Assembly (NCBI GenBank): GCA_024699855.1
Contig: JAMPIQ010000003.1
Coordinates: 434,001 to 498,000 of the forward strand
Direction: 5' to 3'
Length of the DNA stretch: 64,000 bases
Source: Aphelenchoides besseyi
Lineage: Eukaryota > Nematoda > Chromadorea > Rhabditida > Aphelenchoididae
The position numbers were made by a program, and so were the translations under genes. The notes below the pieces were generated by a model. It worked only from the letters and a program-made list of their open reading frames with translations. It was not told the origin of the DNA and made no database searches. This document shows positions 12,220-22,184 of this stretch, piece by piece (position 1 is the stretch's first letter; each line of letters begins with the position of its first letter).

Positions 12220-12257
12220 CGAACGCGGGTTTCGCCGCGTTCGACAGCATTGCTGTC
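12220..12257. repeat. two adjacent perfect palindromes
   Basis: CGAACGCG (12220-12227) pairs with CGCGTTCG (12236-12243). Immediately after, GACAGCA (12243-12249) pairs with TGCTGTC (12251-12257) around one unpaired base. They sit about 100 bases upstream of the next start codon. Confidence 0.65.
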
Positions 12258-12358
12258 AATAATCAACGATTTGGCGCATATAACGAACTCTCAGTTTGTT
12301 TACGTGTTTTAAATTTGCCGTAATATCCCAATCTCATCATCTTCATAATTTCAGAGCC

Positions 12359-13908
12359 ATGAACGAGCTTCCACGTAAAAAATTGAGTCCATTGGCCGCC
12401 GCGACGTTTTTTCGTCATTTTATTTCCAAGGACTCCGAGTTGATGTCACTCGATAAACGCAAACGAGCAATTCGTCTAACGGTAACTCCTAATCTTCTTT
12501 AACTTATCTTAAGTTTTAGGTTGTTTCGAAGGGCTTTGTGGTGGCAGCCCAAGAAACTTTGCGCAATTCGACGGTCAGCATTCGATTGGCGACGATTCAT
12601 GTTGATAGCCCGAACATCTGGATCTTTCACAACTTCAAAACCGCGTTTCTGACCGAACAAACGGCGGTTGCAGTCATCAAGTTGGCGCGTCCAGTGATCA
12701 AAAAACTCATCGCAATGCAATACTGGGGAAGTCCGGTCAAAGAAATCGATTCAACAGTTATTCCGTTTCTCATTGGTAAGTTAACATACTGACATCTAAA
12801 CCCTTCGAATTGCAGGAGTTCCGATGTACGAGATCTGGAACAACGAAGAGTACGACGACTACCCAATCAAATTGGCTAAGACGTTGGGTTCCCATGGACA
12901 TCTGAAGATGTTGGACTGCAAATTGGATAATTTGACCTCAGGTCACGGACTGGAGTCATTGAGTGCCGAGAAGTACTTGGGTGAATTCGACGTCTACAAG
13001 GCGCCGGCAAGTCTGAATAATAGTAGAATAAACATCATTAGCGTATTTCAGTGCGACTTTGCAAAGATTCTGCATCACAATTTCCGTCAAATTCGATTGC
13101 GAATGCGCTGTTCTGCAGAAGGCTACTATGAAAATTACGAAGATAATTATCACATTCGATATAACAAGGAAATGGTCGCTTTCAGGTAATCACAAGACTT
13201 GTAACAAAATCAAGGTCGTATTTTAGGGATACGGAAATCATTCAACCGGCAATTGAAGAGGTCTATTTGGAAAACTTGGCTGATCGATTTCAAGTAGACA
13301 AACCGCTCTTTCTGCCACTGGAGTTCTACAAGCACGTGCCGAATCTCAAGAAACTTTTCTATTCGACACATCAGAGTGCAGTCAACAACTACTACGTAAG
13401 TCATAAAACATCCTATGAGCTCCTCATTTATTCATAGGACGAATCACCAAGTCAAGCGCTTCACAAACTCGTCAACTTTCTTGACTTCATGTTTAAACAC
13501 GTGAAACAAGCTCTTCGAAATAGAACTCAAGCTCAGTTTATCTTCGCGTTCAACACGACGGTCTTTCTCAACGATAATCAAAGCGAGAAGAATTGGATGG
13601 AAGAACTCGTGCGTTCAGCGGTTTTTGCCGACTCAAAATGCGAACTGGTAAACGAATCGGAGATGATCAATCGTTCGGACTTTCCCGACACTCCGACTTA
13701 TGATCGATTTCATTGCAAGAGCTCATCGTCGCCTGCACTCGTTTGTACCGGCCACCACATGAAGATGTTCCTGTGGGCTCATTTCAATCAATTAGCTCAA
13801 GCACAAAGTGCTTTCTTTGATAACAACATGGAGATGGATGACGACTACGAAATCTGGGAAGATGATCAATTTGGGCCACACGAACGGGACTACGAAATGG
13901 ACATTTAA
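12359..13908 (+). CDS. unrecognised protein, F-box/LRR-like flavour
   Basis: 447 aa from exons 12359-12481, 12520-12775, 12816-13006, 13052-13185, 13227-13395 and 13438-13908. Intron 3 (13007-13051) is GC-AG with donor GCAAGT; a GT donor 4 bases later would break the frame. No signal peptide. The N-terminus (LSPLAAATFFRHFISK then RAIRLTVVSKGF) is loosely F-box-like, and later Leu-rich stretches (EVYLENLADRF, HVPNLKKLFY) are loosely LRR-like; both are weak. The tail is very acidic. The last 213 coding bases are duplicated twice more at 31.6 kb and 43.9 kb. The ATG follows AATTTCAG by 4 bases, so the mRNA is probably leader-spliced. Function unknown. Confidence 0.75.
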
Positions 13909-14885
13909 CACGAGAACTATTTTCACTTTTGTAATTTTTGTTCACTTGCATTATGGAACTCAAGATGCTCATTAAACATTTCAAGCACTTAAGTGATGCA
14001 TTCAAACTCCCAAAGAATGTAAATGGAATCACATTTGAGTCAGTTCACGTATGAGATTAATGGGTGTAGATTGCAAGTGGCATCTGCAGTGATGCGCTCA
14101 GAGAGGTTCGGCTGTGTCCACATTCTTGTTGATAGATGCATAGAGTTGTTGAATAACTTCATTTCTGTTTCTTAACATCAATCACACCGCTATTTGACCA
14201 GTCATAATAACGCTCGAGGATGACTTCAAATTAAGGTCACCACTTGGGCTACAGAAACATTCAAACCCATCTCTACAACTGTGAATTGAACAAAAATTGT
14301 AGTTGTCTAGACATAGTTAGTAGAAACAATTGACCTGAAAATGTAACAGAAAAAAATGCCAACTATCAGACATCGACCGCCGAGAAGTCAACTTCCATTG
14401 ACTGTAACTCGAGAACTACTGACTACGGAAGACTGCGGTTCATCGAACAACAACAGACACTAGTGAACTCAAAACCATGTGAATATCAACAAAATCCAAT
14501 CAGCCAATAAGCCAAAAAATACACAACACCCCCCATTCCCTTGTATGACACGTCCATCGCGCAAATCGATGTACTTCGGAGATTTTGGCAACACCCGACG
14601 GTTATATTACATCAATAAGAAGCCCAAAAGTCTGGCATTTGATTGTGTCCAAACTCGTAGCCAGCGGATAACTGAGGAAGAAATGAGAGCCCTTCAAAGT
14701 CAAAGAGTTTGTCGAAAATCGTCCAAAATTGCAAAAGTTTGTGGAGCTGTTTCTGCTGATGATGGTGGTCTCAGATTTGACACAGTTGTTAATGCGGCGG
14801 TAAGAGTAAGGTCTGAACAGTTTAGAGTACTGAAAACTGATCGGCGGCTAATTGGAATCGAAAAAACATACACAAAATCACTAAA
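13696..14885 (+). repeat. repeated unit, copy 1 (apparent source)
   Basis: Contains the end of the gene at 12359, its 3' flank and a conserved open frame at 14545. Copies 2 (31562-32733) and 3 (43933-46590, split) share it at high identity. Copy 1 is the only one continuous with an intact gene upstream, so it is taken as the source. Copies 2 and 3 share differences from copy 1 (for example TATCATCG for TATGATCG), so they are closer to each other. Confidence 0.9.
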
Positions 14886-14904
14886 ATCGGATCCTGTGAA
14901 ATGA
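14545..14904 (+). CDS. hypothetical ORF inside the repeated unit
   Basis: Open from ATG 14545, beginning MTRPSRKSMYFGDFG and containing TRSQRITEEEMRAL. The frame stays open in all three copies, but several of the differences between copies change amino acids, so there is no clear sign of selection. A strong donor-like GCGGCG/GTAAGA sits near 14800, so the true protein may be an exon ending there. No family recognised. Confidence 0.35.
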   Translation: MTRPSRKSMYFGDFGNTRRLYYINKKPKSLAFDCVQTRSQRITEEEMRALQSQRVCRKSSKIAKVCGAVSADDGGLRFDTVVNAAVRVRSEQFRVLKTDRRLIGIEKTYTKSLKSDPVK

Positions 14905-14949
14905 TAACATGTCGACAATTGGTTATGATTGCACAAATAACTAGGCATA

Positions 14950-15168
14950 TTGAATGAATTAGTAGTGCCAATTGTGGAATGGTCAATTTACCGGTGGGAG
15001 AAATCGGACTTTACATCACCACTCACTGAGCGCTTTGGCAGCCAAAAAGATGTTCGAAATCCGCCATTAACTACTGGAGGGTATCACATTCAAGACATGA
15101 ATGTCCAGAAAAAGAGTTTGATTTATGTGCAAAATCCGTCGGATTGGGAACATAAATTACTCGACTAG
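14950..15168 (+). CDS. hypothetical ORF
   Basis: 72 codons beginning MNELVVPIVEWSIYRWEK and ending at TAG 15168. Composition is protein-like. It may be a downstream exon of the gene that starts in the repeated unit, but I could not find phase-compatible splice sites. No signal peptide and no known motif. Confidence 0.3.
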   Translation: MNELVVPIVEWSIYRWEKSDFTSPLTERFGSQKDVRNPPLTTGGYHIQDMNVQKKSLIYVQNPSDWEHKLLD

Positions 15169-15251
15169 GGAATTCCATTAAACGAAATAAGAGTTTTATC
15201 GTTATCTCCGCGCCTTTTAAACGCTCGTCAGCGTGCGCAGTCGTCGAAGTC

Positions 15252-15410
15252 ATGAAGATTCTCTTTTTGTTTTTACTTTTTGTGGTTGCTGAAGCTCAGT
15301 ACTACAACTACTACAATCATTTCGCCTATCCACAAAGCGTGAACTCCCATTACTACATGCCGGACACTCAAGTCTATTGGTTCAGTGAACATACGGGCAA
15401 CGGTTTCTAA
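15252..15410 (+). CDS. small secreted peptide, TGNGF family member 1
   Basis: 52 aa, single exon. A 16-residue signal peptide (MKILFLFLLFVVAEAQ, cleaving before Gln) is followed by a Tyr-rich mature peptide of about 37 residues ending VYWFSEHTGNGF. The last residues match the peptides at 41782 and 43183. AATAAA lies 20 bases after the stop. TTTTAAA about 35 bases before the ATG is a weak TATA candidate. Too short for most gene finders. Function unknown; a secreted signal or antimicrobial peptide is conceivable. Confidence 0.78.
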   Translation: MKILFLFLLFVVAEAQYYNYYNHFAYPQSVNSHYYMPDTQVYWFSEHTGNGF

Positions 15411-15689
15411 TTGTCTTTATTTGCAAGTCTAATAAACGTTGTTATCGCTTGTACTAGTAACTGAAACTAATGAATATTTTTTGCGCAAAGCGAGAAGATT
15501 AACTACGTCATTTCTTGGATCGTTGAGGGTTAGGCAGTCGCCTCAACCGCTTTCTATAACTAACCATGTATTGCGGTTTCAAGCCAAATTATCTGTAATC
15601 ATAACATCGAAGATCCATTAAACCCGGTTGGTCGAGCATTCCTCATGCCAAAAGACCAATATTATTTCTGAGATCCCTTTAATCTCCTA

Positions 15690-16394
15690 ATGACAACTGT
15701 TTTTGGTACAATTTTTATTATACAAACTCGAGAAGACCCTAGAGAAATGGTGTTTGTACCGCGTCGATCAGCTCCAACACGAATCTCAATTGTTAACATA
15801 AGAAACGGCGATTGACAATTGAGAGTACGATTGAAGGACCATCCAAACAGATAAATGGAACGCTTCGTAGTGACAAACTCTTCGGATATCAAGGTCAAGA
15901 CACTAATAACCTCATCGGATTTTCGTTGACCGAACAGACAACTCGAATACACAAGATTCAAAAAGGAGAGCAGTTTGAGAACTATGGTTATGAGGTGAGT
16001 GTGGATCGGTGATGTACTCTTGTTGGGAAGGAGTGGCGCAGGAATAACTACGATCTTTATGTTCGATCTTGTTAGCTTAGAGTGGAAATAACGAAGTACG
16101 AAGTGAGAGGCATTATTCGAGAAATATCCACTAATGATGGAAATCAACTAAAGGTTGATGTTAGAGGAACAGATGGTTACGTTTCGTTTCACCGATTCCA
16201 ATTCAAGTGAACATTTGCTTGAGTTTATCTTGTAACCTTTATTTTCCAGTGCAACTGAGTCGTTGGCCAATTTGACTTGGAAGGCAATGCGTCGCTACTC
16301 TCAAGGCAACCAGCAATTTTTGCAGTGGTTCCAAAGCAAATTGCCAAAACGTTCAAAGTTTCGTGCAATTTGCCAATCTGATCTAACAGTTTGA
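15690..16394 (+). CDS. unrecognised gene, 5' part uncertain or broken
   Basis: The 3' part is well supported: an exon ending 15994, then 16076-16206 and 16250-16394, all in phase, ending KFRAICQSDLTV. It includes LFGYQGQDTNNLIGF and VSFHRFQFNAT, beta-strand-like with one N-glycosylation site. Upstream, an open frame from ATG 15690 (MTTVFGTIFIIQTRE, then RISIVNIRNGD) meets a stop near 15814, and the two parts are in different frames. Either an exon boundary was missed, or the gene carries a small deletion or sequencing error. Pattern and strands faintly recall a galectin fold, but I would not rely on it. Poly-A signal just after the stop. Confidence 0.45.
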
Positions 16395-19292
16395 TTGTTG
16401 TTAAATGTCTGAATAAACTTATCAACAGTCACTTTCCCCACTGGTGTCGTTTAAATTACGCTGTCTGTTTTTTGTGATAACATGTCACTTTTTGTCGTAG
16501 GTCCAAATGGTTCTACTAAACTTTCTGCTACTTTGTCTCTAACATTGTTGAAGAATACAAGCTTATTTTAAGTTATAAAACTCTAAGAGTGAATGCTTAG
16601 CTGTAAGCATCTTCTAGAACCTATTATATTGTAAGCATAAGATTGTAGGATACGAAAAGTTTCTAATCCATTAGCTTACACTCACTCTCAAAGCATAAAT
16701 TGCAAATTCTAAACTATAAACCCTCTAACTAGATGAAAACGCAATTCACTTTTCGTTAAGTTTTCAACGTCAGAAACTAAATCAAGCGAGAAAGACCAGT
16801 GCTGTCTTCCTCGTATGTTTGCGATCTTCTTGACTTATTGCAATCGATCGCATGCTTTGTTGCATCTAGCGAGTTCGTATAAATCCCGCATTTCTGTGTG
16901 TAAATGAATTGGACTAAAGCCGAAACTACTAATTAGTCCCTAGTGTTCATTTCGACCAGAGGATTATCTCCGGTAAAACTACGAATCTCATTTTTAGGTC
17001 CACTAAAAGGTTTCTTCACGTAACACTCTTGACGTTGATTGCTCGTGACTTGGCAGAATGTGAGATCAAGACCGCTACAAAGTCTGCATTTCTCGTGAAA
17101 ACTTGATGGTCCGATGCGTTTCAACAAGAAGCTTGTACTTTTTATTAAGTGTATGTGTCGACCAATTAGCAATCTTTAACCTCTCAAGACCAACGATTCC
17201 GTGAAGATTTGCAAGTCTATTTTCATCTCTCATGGAACTGGAAATCTTTTTCCGGCGCTCATTCTCGGGGCTTCCTTTGCTCAAAAATGTTTCCCAATTT
17301 AGCCTTCCGCTTCTCTTTTCTTCATGAAGATGACCATTGGAGTTTCTCAAACATTCGCTTTTGCGTGAGTTTTCCTCAAACGTTTCCAATAAAATTGGCG
17401 TTTTTTGGGTTCTACTATCAACTTCCTTCTCTCATCGCGGGTCACATGCTCCTATATCTGATCCCAACGACAAATTAACTTGAGAAATTTGTTTCTCATG
17501 GCCGGGAGCTCTTTCTCGCGTCCCGTCGTGTGACAAGAACGGCTTCCCAATTTAACGATTCCACCGCTCCCTCGAAATGACCACTGCATAAATTCTTCTA
17601 CGAAAAAATGTAATGAAAAAACGTTTGGGTCCAAGAAACGCGAGGACGCACATGAATCCCTCTAATTAGCGACAAGACGATTAGTGCCCGCGGAGGGTAT
17701 TTCGGATTCCGATGCAAAACCAATTTTTTTCGACCACAAAGTTCCTTCACGGTGATGACCGTTTGCATTTTTGATGATGACAAGATGACGGAAATTCTCT
17801 TCGCTCTACGAAAATAGAAAACTTTGGACAAGAAATTTCTGCGCGTCTTCCGAATGGCGCCGTACGTGTGGTCATTTCGGAAGTACGCGAATTCTAATGG
17901 CGGCGCAAAATTCTGAAATTCGATCTTTCGAGTCGCGAAATTTCCAAATTACTCGCGAAAACGTTCAATTAGTTCGCGTTTTTGTTCTTATGGTCGTTGA
18001 ATTGTCGAAATCCGGGAATTCCACTCTCCGGAGACCGAAAATTGTTTTCAATTGTCGGATTTAACGTTTGCAAAAACACTCTTGACATTCCAACAGTGAT
18101 AAGAGAAAGTGGTCTCGTTTTATGGCCCTTCGGAGGGATCGAAAGTACTCTTCCGGAAATACACTTGGAGCACCTTGTGTTTTTGCTCATTAAAAATGAA
18201 TTTAAGCGAACATCCGGGCGGAAGGACGCAAATTTAAAGTCAGCTTTTCAGAATGCGTCTCGCCGCTCCTCGTCGCGTCTCTTTGCCATCGATTGGTCAA
18301 CGGCACTTGTCGCCCAAGTTCCCCTATTTACAAGACATTTCAGAGACTCAGTCCTCATCTTCAAGGTAATTAGTTAATCCAATTTTAATTAAGAGTTGAA
18401 CACCGAAAAACGTCGGGGATTACTCGACGCTAAAAACCGTAAGGTTGTAAAAATAATTTCGTTAACCATTTTCTCGAAGTTGTCCAAACAGCTGCGTTGA
18501 GTTTGTAAAATCATTCTGTGGGTTTTTGTTTTCGGGGAATTTCTTGTACCAAAATGTTGCACCACAAAATCCCTATTGTAATGATCAGGTAAGAGACATG
18601 ACGAGTACTCACGCACAGCTACCCGGCTGGCACAGATAATCTGCGTCGTGACCACAGAACACGGAGCGGGAATTTTTGATTCCAGACGTGAAATTTGAGT
18701 CCTCGGGAGTTTGGGATCAGAAGAAATGACGTCCGCGGCTTTACAGTTTCTTTTTTTTAGTTCGTCGACGTCGCCAAAAATGACCATCATCTCCACGCGT
18801 CCATCTTCGGCACGTCCATACAGAAGGTGAGTCCGAAATAGGAAATTTCGAATCGCGTGAACAACGTTTAATGCGCTCAATTGCGTCGAAAATTGGATGA
18901 CGTTTCTAGCCACCTGTTTTCATCCGTGACTCATCTCTGTCCTGGACGTCACCCTCGAGTTTTGCAGATAATTTGTTTCAAAACGCCTTCTGCGTCACTT
19001 CTTCACCGTTGCGGTGCCTCTCGCTTTTTCAATTTCTTTTGCTCATGACCAGTTTTTGTTTGTTCAGCTGCTGATTTCCTTATGTTGGTCAGATGGATAG
19101 TTGACATCGACGCAGCTAATTACGTCGCTACGACCGCTCGAATTTGACGTCCTAATCCCAATTTCCACGTCAAAGTTCACCTGATTTCAAAAGTTTTATG
19201 AGCGCGAGCTCGTCGTTCTCTTTGCACGAACCTTCTCGACGTTACGAAACGTCGGACTTTGGTGCCAGAAAAAGAGGCGGAGACTTCCGGAC
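16395..19292. other. 2.9-kb gene-poor stretch
   Basis: No gene with splice support found. The longest open frame (minus, 18389-18913, 174 codons) has no signal peptide, no motif and no conservation that I can see, so I treat it as chance. The right part must contain regulatory DNA of the GTPase gene at 19327. Confidence 0.5.
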
Positions 19293-19300
19293 TATAAAAG
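19293..19300 (+). promoter_or_regulatory. TATA box of the RGK-type GTPase gene
   Basis: TATAAAAG 34 bases before the ATG at 19327, with no splice acceptor between. The same arrangement occurs before the secreted-peptide genes at 43183, 41970 (minus) and 50613. Confidence 0.65.
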
Positions 19301-19326
19301 CACCAAACTTTTCTGTTTTCTCAAAA

Positions 19327-20390
19327 ATGTTGCTCGCTCATCGCCAACCTTATCGTCACTCTCTTAATGAACTGTAATCAATGTTTATTTCAAATCGTAT
19401 TCTAATCAACTCGGTTTTCAGACGCAAAAATCGTCCCACCACATCGCAACTCTTCTTCGACGATGAAGACGTTTTCGACTCACCAACCCATTTACGTCCG
19501 TCATCCGCCAGTCGTTCTCCATCTCCGCTGCGCAGCTTCAACGTAACGCAAAAGAAATGCGTCGACTTGGGTTTTCAAAGATCGCGTCCAATTCAACGTA
19601 AGCATGAAGATTATACGTCTATAAACCATTCTGTTTTTCAGGATCTCAGAAGTCATCGCGAAGAGCAACTTGTCCCGAAATTTGGTTGTCGTACGCCGAC
19701 GATGAGCCGGTGGAAGAGCATCCGATCACCGTCGTTTCGTTGAGAATCTACGGCGTTCGAAACGTGGGCAAAAAAACGTTAGCACGACGCATGAAAGACC
19801 ATGCGGACATCAACTCTCAAAACCTAATGGTCGACACAGACGAGGACGAAGACACGGAAATCACGGCGTTGAACTTTTTGTGCAACGACGAAGAGATCGA
19901 AATGACCATAACGCACGGAAAGTTTGAGACCCAACAACAAAACGCCGTGAAAATCCGAATGGTGATGTACTCCGTAGATTCCCGAGATTCGTTCGTTTCG
20001 GCCGCCAAATTCTTGTACCGTTTTCATGATCAACATCGATTCTCGACGCCAATTCCCACGATTTTAGTCGCCAACAAATTCGATTTGCAACGCAAACGCA
20101 AAGTCACGACTTTGGGTAAGTTCTTGGCTTCTTCGTGCGTCTAATCGTTTCTTTTTGTAGAAGGAAAAATGTTGGCCAAAATCTACAAATCCTCGTTTGT
20201 GGAAACGTCGGCGTTGCTTTCGATGAACTTGGACGAATTGTGGATGGAAACGTTGAAAAAGCTGCAAAAGGCTCGGAACGCGTCGACCGAACCCGTGAAT
20301 CGGCGTTTCGTTTCCCGTGTTGTGCGTCAAGGCCGCAGATTTGCCAAATCCTGTGAAGAACTGGTTCAACGTTTGGCGCACATGTCGTGA
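19327..20390 (+). CDS. RGK-like (Rad/Gem/Rem) small GTPase
   Basis: 308 aa; exons 19327-19373, 19422-19597, 19642-20115 and 20161-20390. A 100-residue N-terminal extension rich in Ser/Pro/Arg precedes the G domain. Seen: P-loop GVRNVGKK, no DxxG switch II motif, base-recognition LVANKFDL and ETSAL. A basic C-terminal tail (RRFVSRVVRQGRRFAK) lacks a CAAX box. Long N-terminus, missing DxxG and absent prenylation site are features of the RGK group, which binds calcium-channel beta subunits and the plasma membrane through the basic tail. The P-loop Ser/Thr that normally binds Mg is Lys here, which should weaken nucleotide binding. Assignment to RGK is good; orthology is not proved. Confidence 0.82.
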
Positions 20391-20715
20391 TGGTGCGTGG
20401 ATAGTTGTGTGAAGCGTCCTGTAACTTCCTCTTGCGTAGTGTTTTTATGATCTCGTGCCAAAAATATTCCACATCATGTGTTAATCTCCAAGGCAATTCT
20501 TCGAAATAAATTATTTGAAAACAACGTCATTTCTGTTTGCGTTTCGCATAAATCCGTGAGTCGAAACCTTAAGGTCAATACGAGAAGTCGGTTCAAATTT
20601 TTGTATCGCACGAGCTCGTAAATTTCAAAGGACCAAAAAACAATTTTTATGCGAAAACAAAATACTTCAACAGAGCAATTCGTTTGCAGCTACGGGACAA
20701 ACAACGTGGTCATCG

Positions 20716-20922
20716 ATGAGTTTCGGAAGTGCCGGAGAAGCGCTCTTCGACATCGACAGCTCTTCGCCCTGGAATCAAAAGGTTGTTGGGGTTAACTGTC
20801 ATCGAAGTTTCAAAGTGTAGCCAAGTCCCGATTTGACACCAAAAACTCTCATTTTGTGCGAAATTAATCTTCGACTTATGAAGTCAAACAAAGAAGGTGA
20901 TGACAACGGAGGCGCCAATTAG
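20716..20922 (+). CDS. small unrecognised protein, two exons
   Basis: 55 aa from exons 20716-20781 and 20821-20922, beginning MSFGSAGEALFDIDSSSPW and ending KEGDDNGGAN. A TTTGCAG acceptor lies about 25 bases before the ATG with no matching upstream donor, which fits leader trans-splicing. No signal peptide or membrane segment. No family recognised. It starts 325 bases after the GTPase stop on the same strand. Confidence 0.5.
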
Positions 20923-20932
20923 AAAACAATAT

Positions 20933-21259
20933 TTAGTTAATCTTCCTATTTAAATTCACTAATCGTTCGCTTCTGGCGCGTGTTTTTGGGTAAGCGAATT
21001 TAATTTTTGATGCAGAAAAACCGTAGAGTCCAAAAAACATTCTTTTCATATTTTTATGAGCCAAAGGAATCGGCGGCTTGGGAACTTTTCCGAGAGAATT
21101 CAAAGATGACCGAAAAGAGCGAAAGTGTTCGGCCGCCTGCGATGAGCAGAAGTATTTGCTCATAAACAGAAGGAGCCGACGAAATGAATTACCAGGAAAC
21201 TGATGGTAAACAACACAAACGCTAAGTAGAACGATTATTGAAAACGCAAAGAATATCAA
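20933..21259 (-). CDS. hypothetical 108-aa membrane-anchored ORF
   Basis: Single open frame from ATG 21259 with an N-terminal hydrophobic helix (MIFFAFSIIVLLSVCVVYH) followed by a basic region. Ends 10 bases from the stop of the convergent gene at 20922. No splice or homology support, so it could be chance. Confidence 0.3.
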   Translation of the reverse strand: MIFFAFSIIVLLSVCVVYHQFPGNSFRRLLLFMSKYFCSSQAAEHFRSFRSSLNSLGKVPKPPIPLAHKNMKRMFFGLYGFSASKIKFAYPKTRARSERLVNLNRKIN

Positions 21260-22184
21260 ACAAAAAGCGTTGCAATGCGGCTGCTTGTTCGGAGATCGTT
21301 AATCAATTGGCAGGACTAGACAGCGGTTGAGGTCGAAAGAACTCGTTTGGGCATCACTGGTCCCATCTTCGATTATCAAGACAATTCGGCACTTTATTAG
21401 AATCAAAAAGAAATTTTCTGTAGCCTAAATGAGTAGTCGCATTATCTTTACGTCAATAAACTCGACAAAGATTGTAAATCAATGGACACAATTATAAGTA
21501 CTCAGCCAAGTCCCGAAAGACCAGTTCCTTTTTTCAACACTTTACAGTCTCACAACATCGACCCCTAGGACCACATGCCAAGACATGTTGGATTCATGTC
21601 GATTCCTGTTAGCGAACAAAACTACGATAAAGAAGAGGTCAATTTGAAATCGACCGTACATCACGTCGATAAAAACCACAAATCTCAGCTCCAATGAAGT
21701 TGTTGAGAAAACGCTCGTAAATCAATTGGCACAATTAGAATTGCATGTTAAGAGACGAGTCGATCCCCACGGGCCTTCTAACACTCAACTAGCGTTTTTA
21801 AACCCCGTGGACTCGGCAGATCACTCGGCACGACCAATTGGTTTTTCTCCGAAAAGTCGGAAGATTTTTTAATCAGCTCTTGACTTTACCCGACGGTTTT
21901 TATCGCGCTAATCGAATGCAGTCGAGCGTTTCGTTCCAATTGAAATGTTGGCCAAAAGTCAAGAAGGAAATTGGAAATTTTTTCATTGTGCAAATTTGTT
22001 TCTCTTTTCGATTCGCCTTCTCACTTTTGTTTATCTTTTCTACTCATCAGTAGCTTCGAAGTGGAAACTTAAAGATCGCTTGTTGGACACGTCTTAATCT
22101 TCAAAAAGTTTTCGTTGTTTTTGCACTTTAATTCCAATCAAACTGTTGCTGTAGATCATCTGTGTTTCTTCAATTCGGTTGTAG
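21260..22184. other. intergenic, nothing seen
   Basis: Spacer before the channel gene. A splice acceptor (TTCGGTTGTAG) directly abuts the next ATG at 22185. No other gene, RNA or repeat recognised. Confidence 0.45.

Larger units (their letters stand above)
11344..12358. other. GC-rich intergenic region with hairpins
   Basis: Lies between the head of rad-51 and the next gene. GC content is much higher than in surrounding spacers, with poly-C and poly-T tracts and several perfect inverted repeats (listed separately). Open frames here look like by-products of the GC-rich composition. The end of the region carries AATTTCAG 4 bases before the ATG at 12359, a likely leader trans-splice acceptor. 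Confidence 0.5.

Noticed and set aside
15662..16147. 161-codon minus-strand open frame
   Set aside because: Lies antisense to exons with clean plus-strand splice junctions, so it is most likely a shadow.
18389..18913. 174-codon open frame on the minus strand
   Set aside because: No start context, splice sites, signal or motif, and composition is irregular; taken as chance in a gene-poor stretch.
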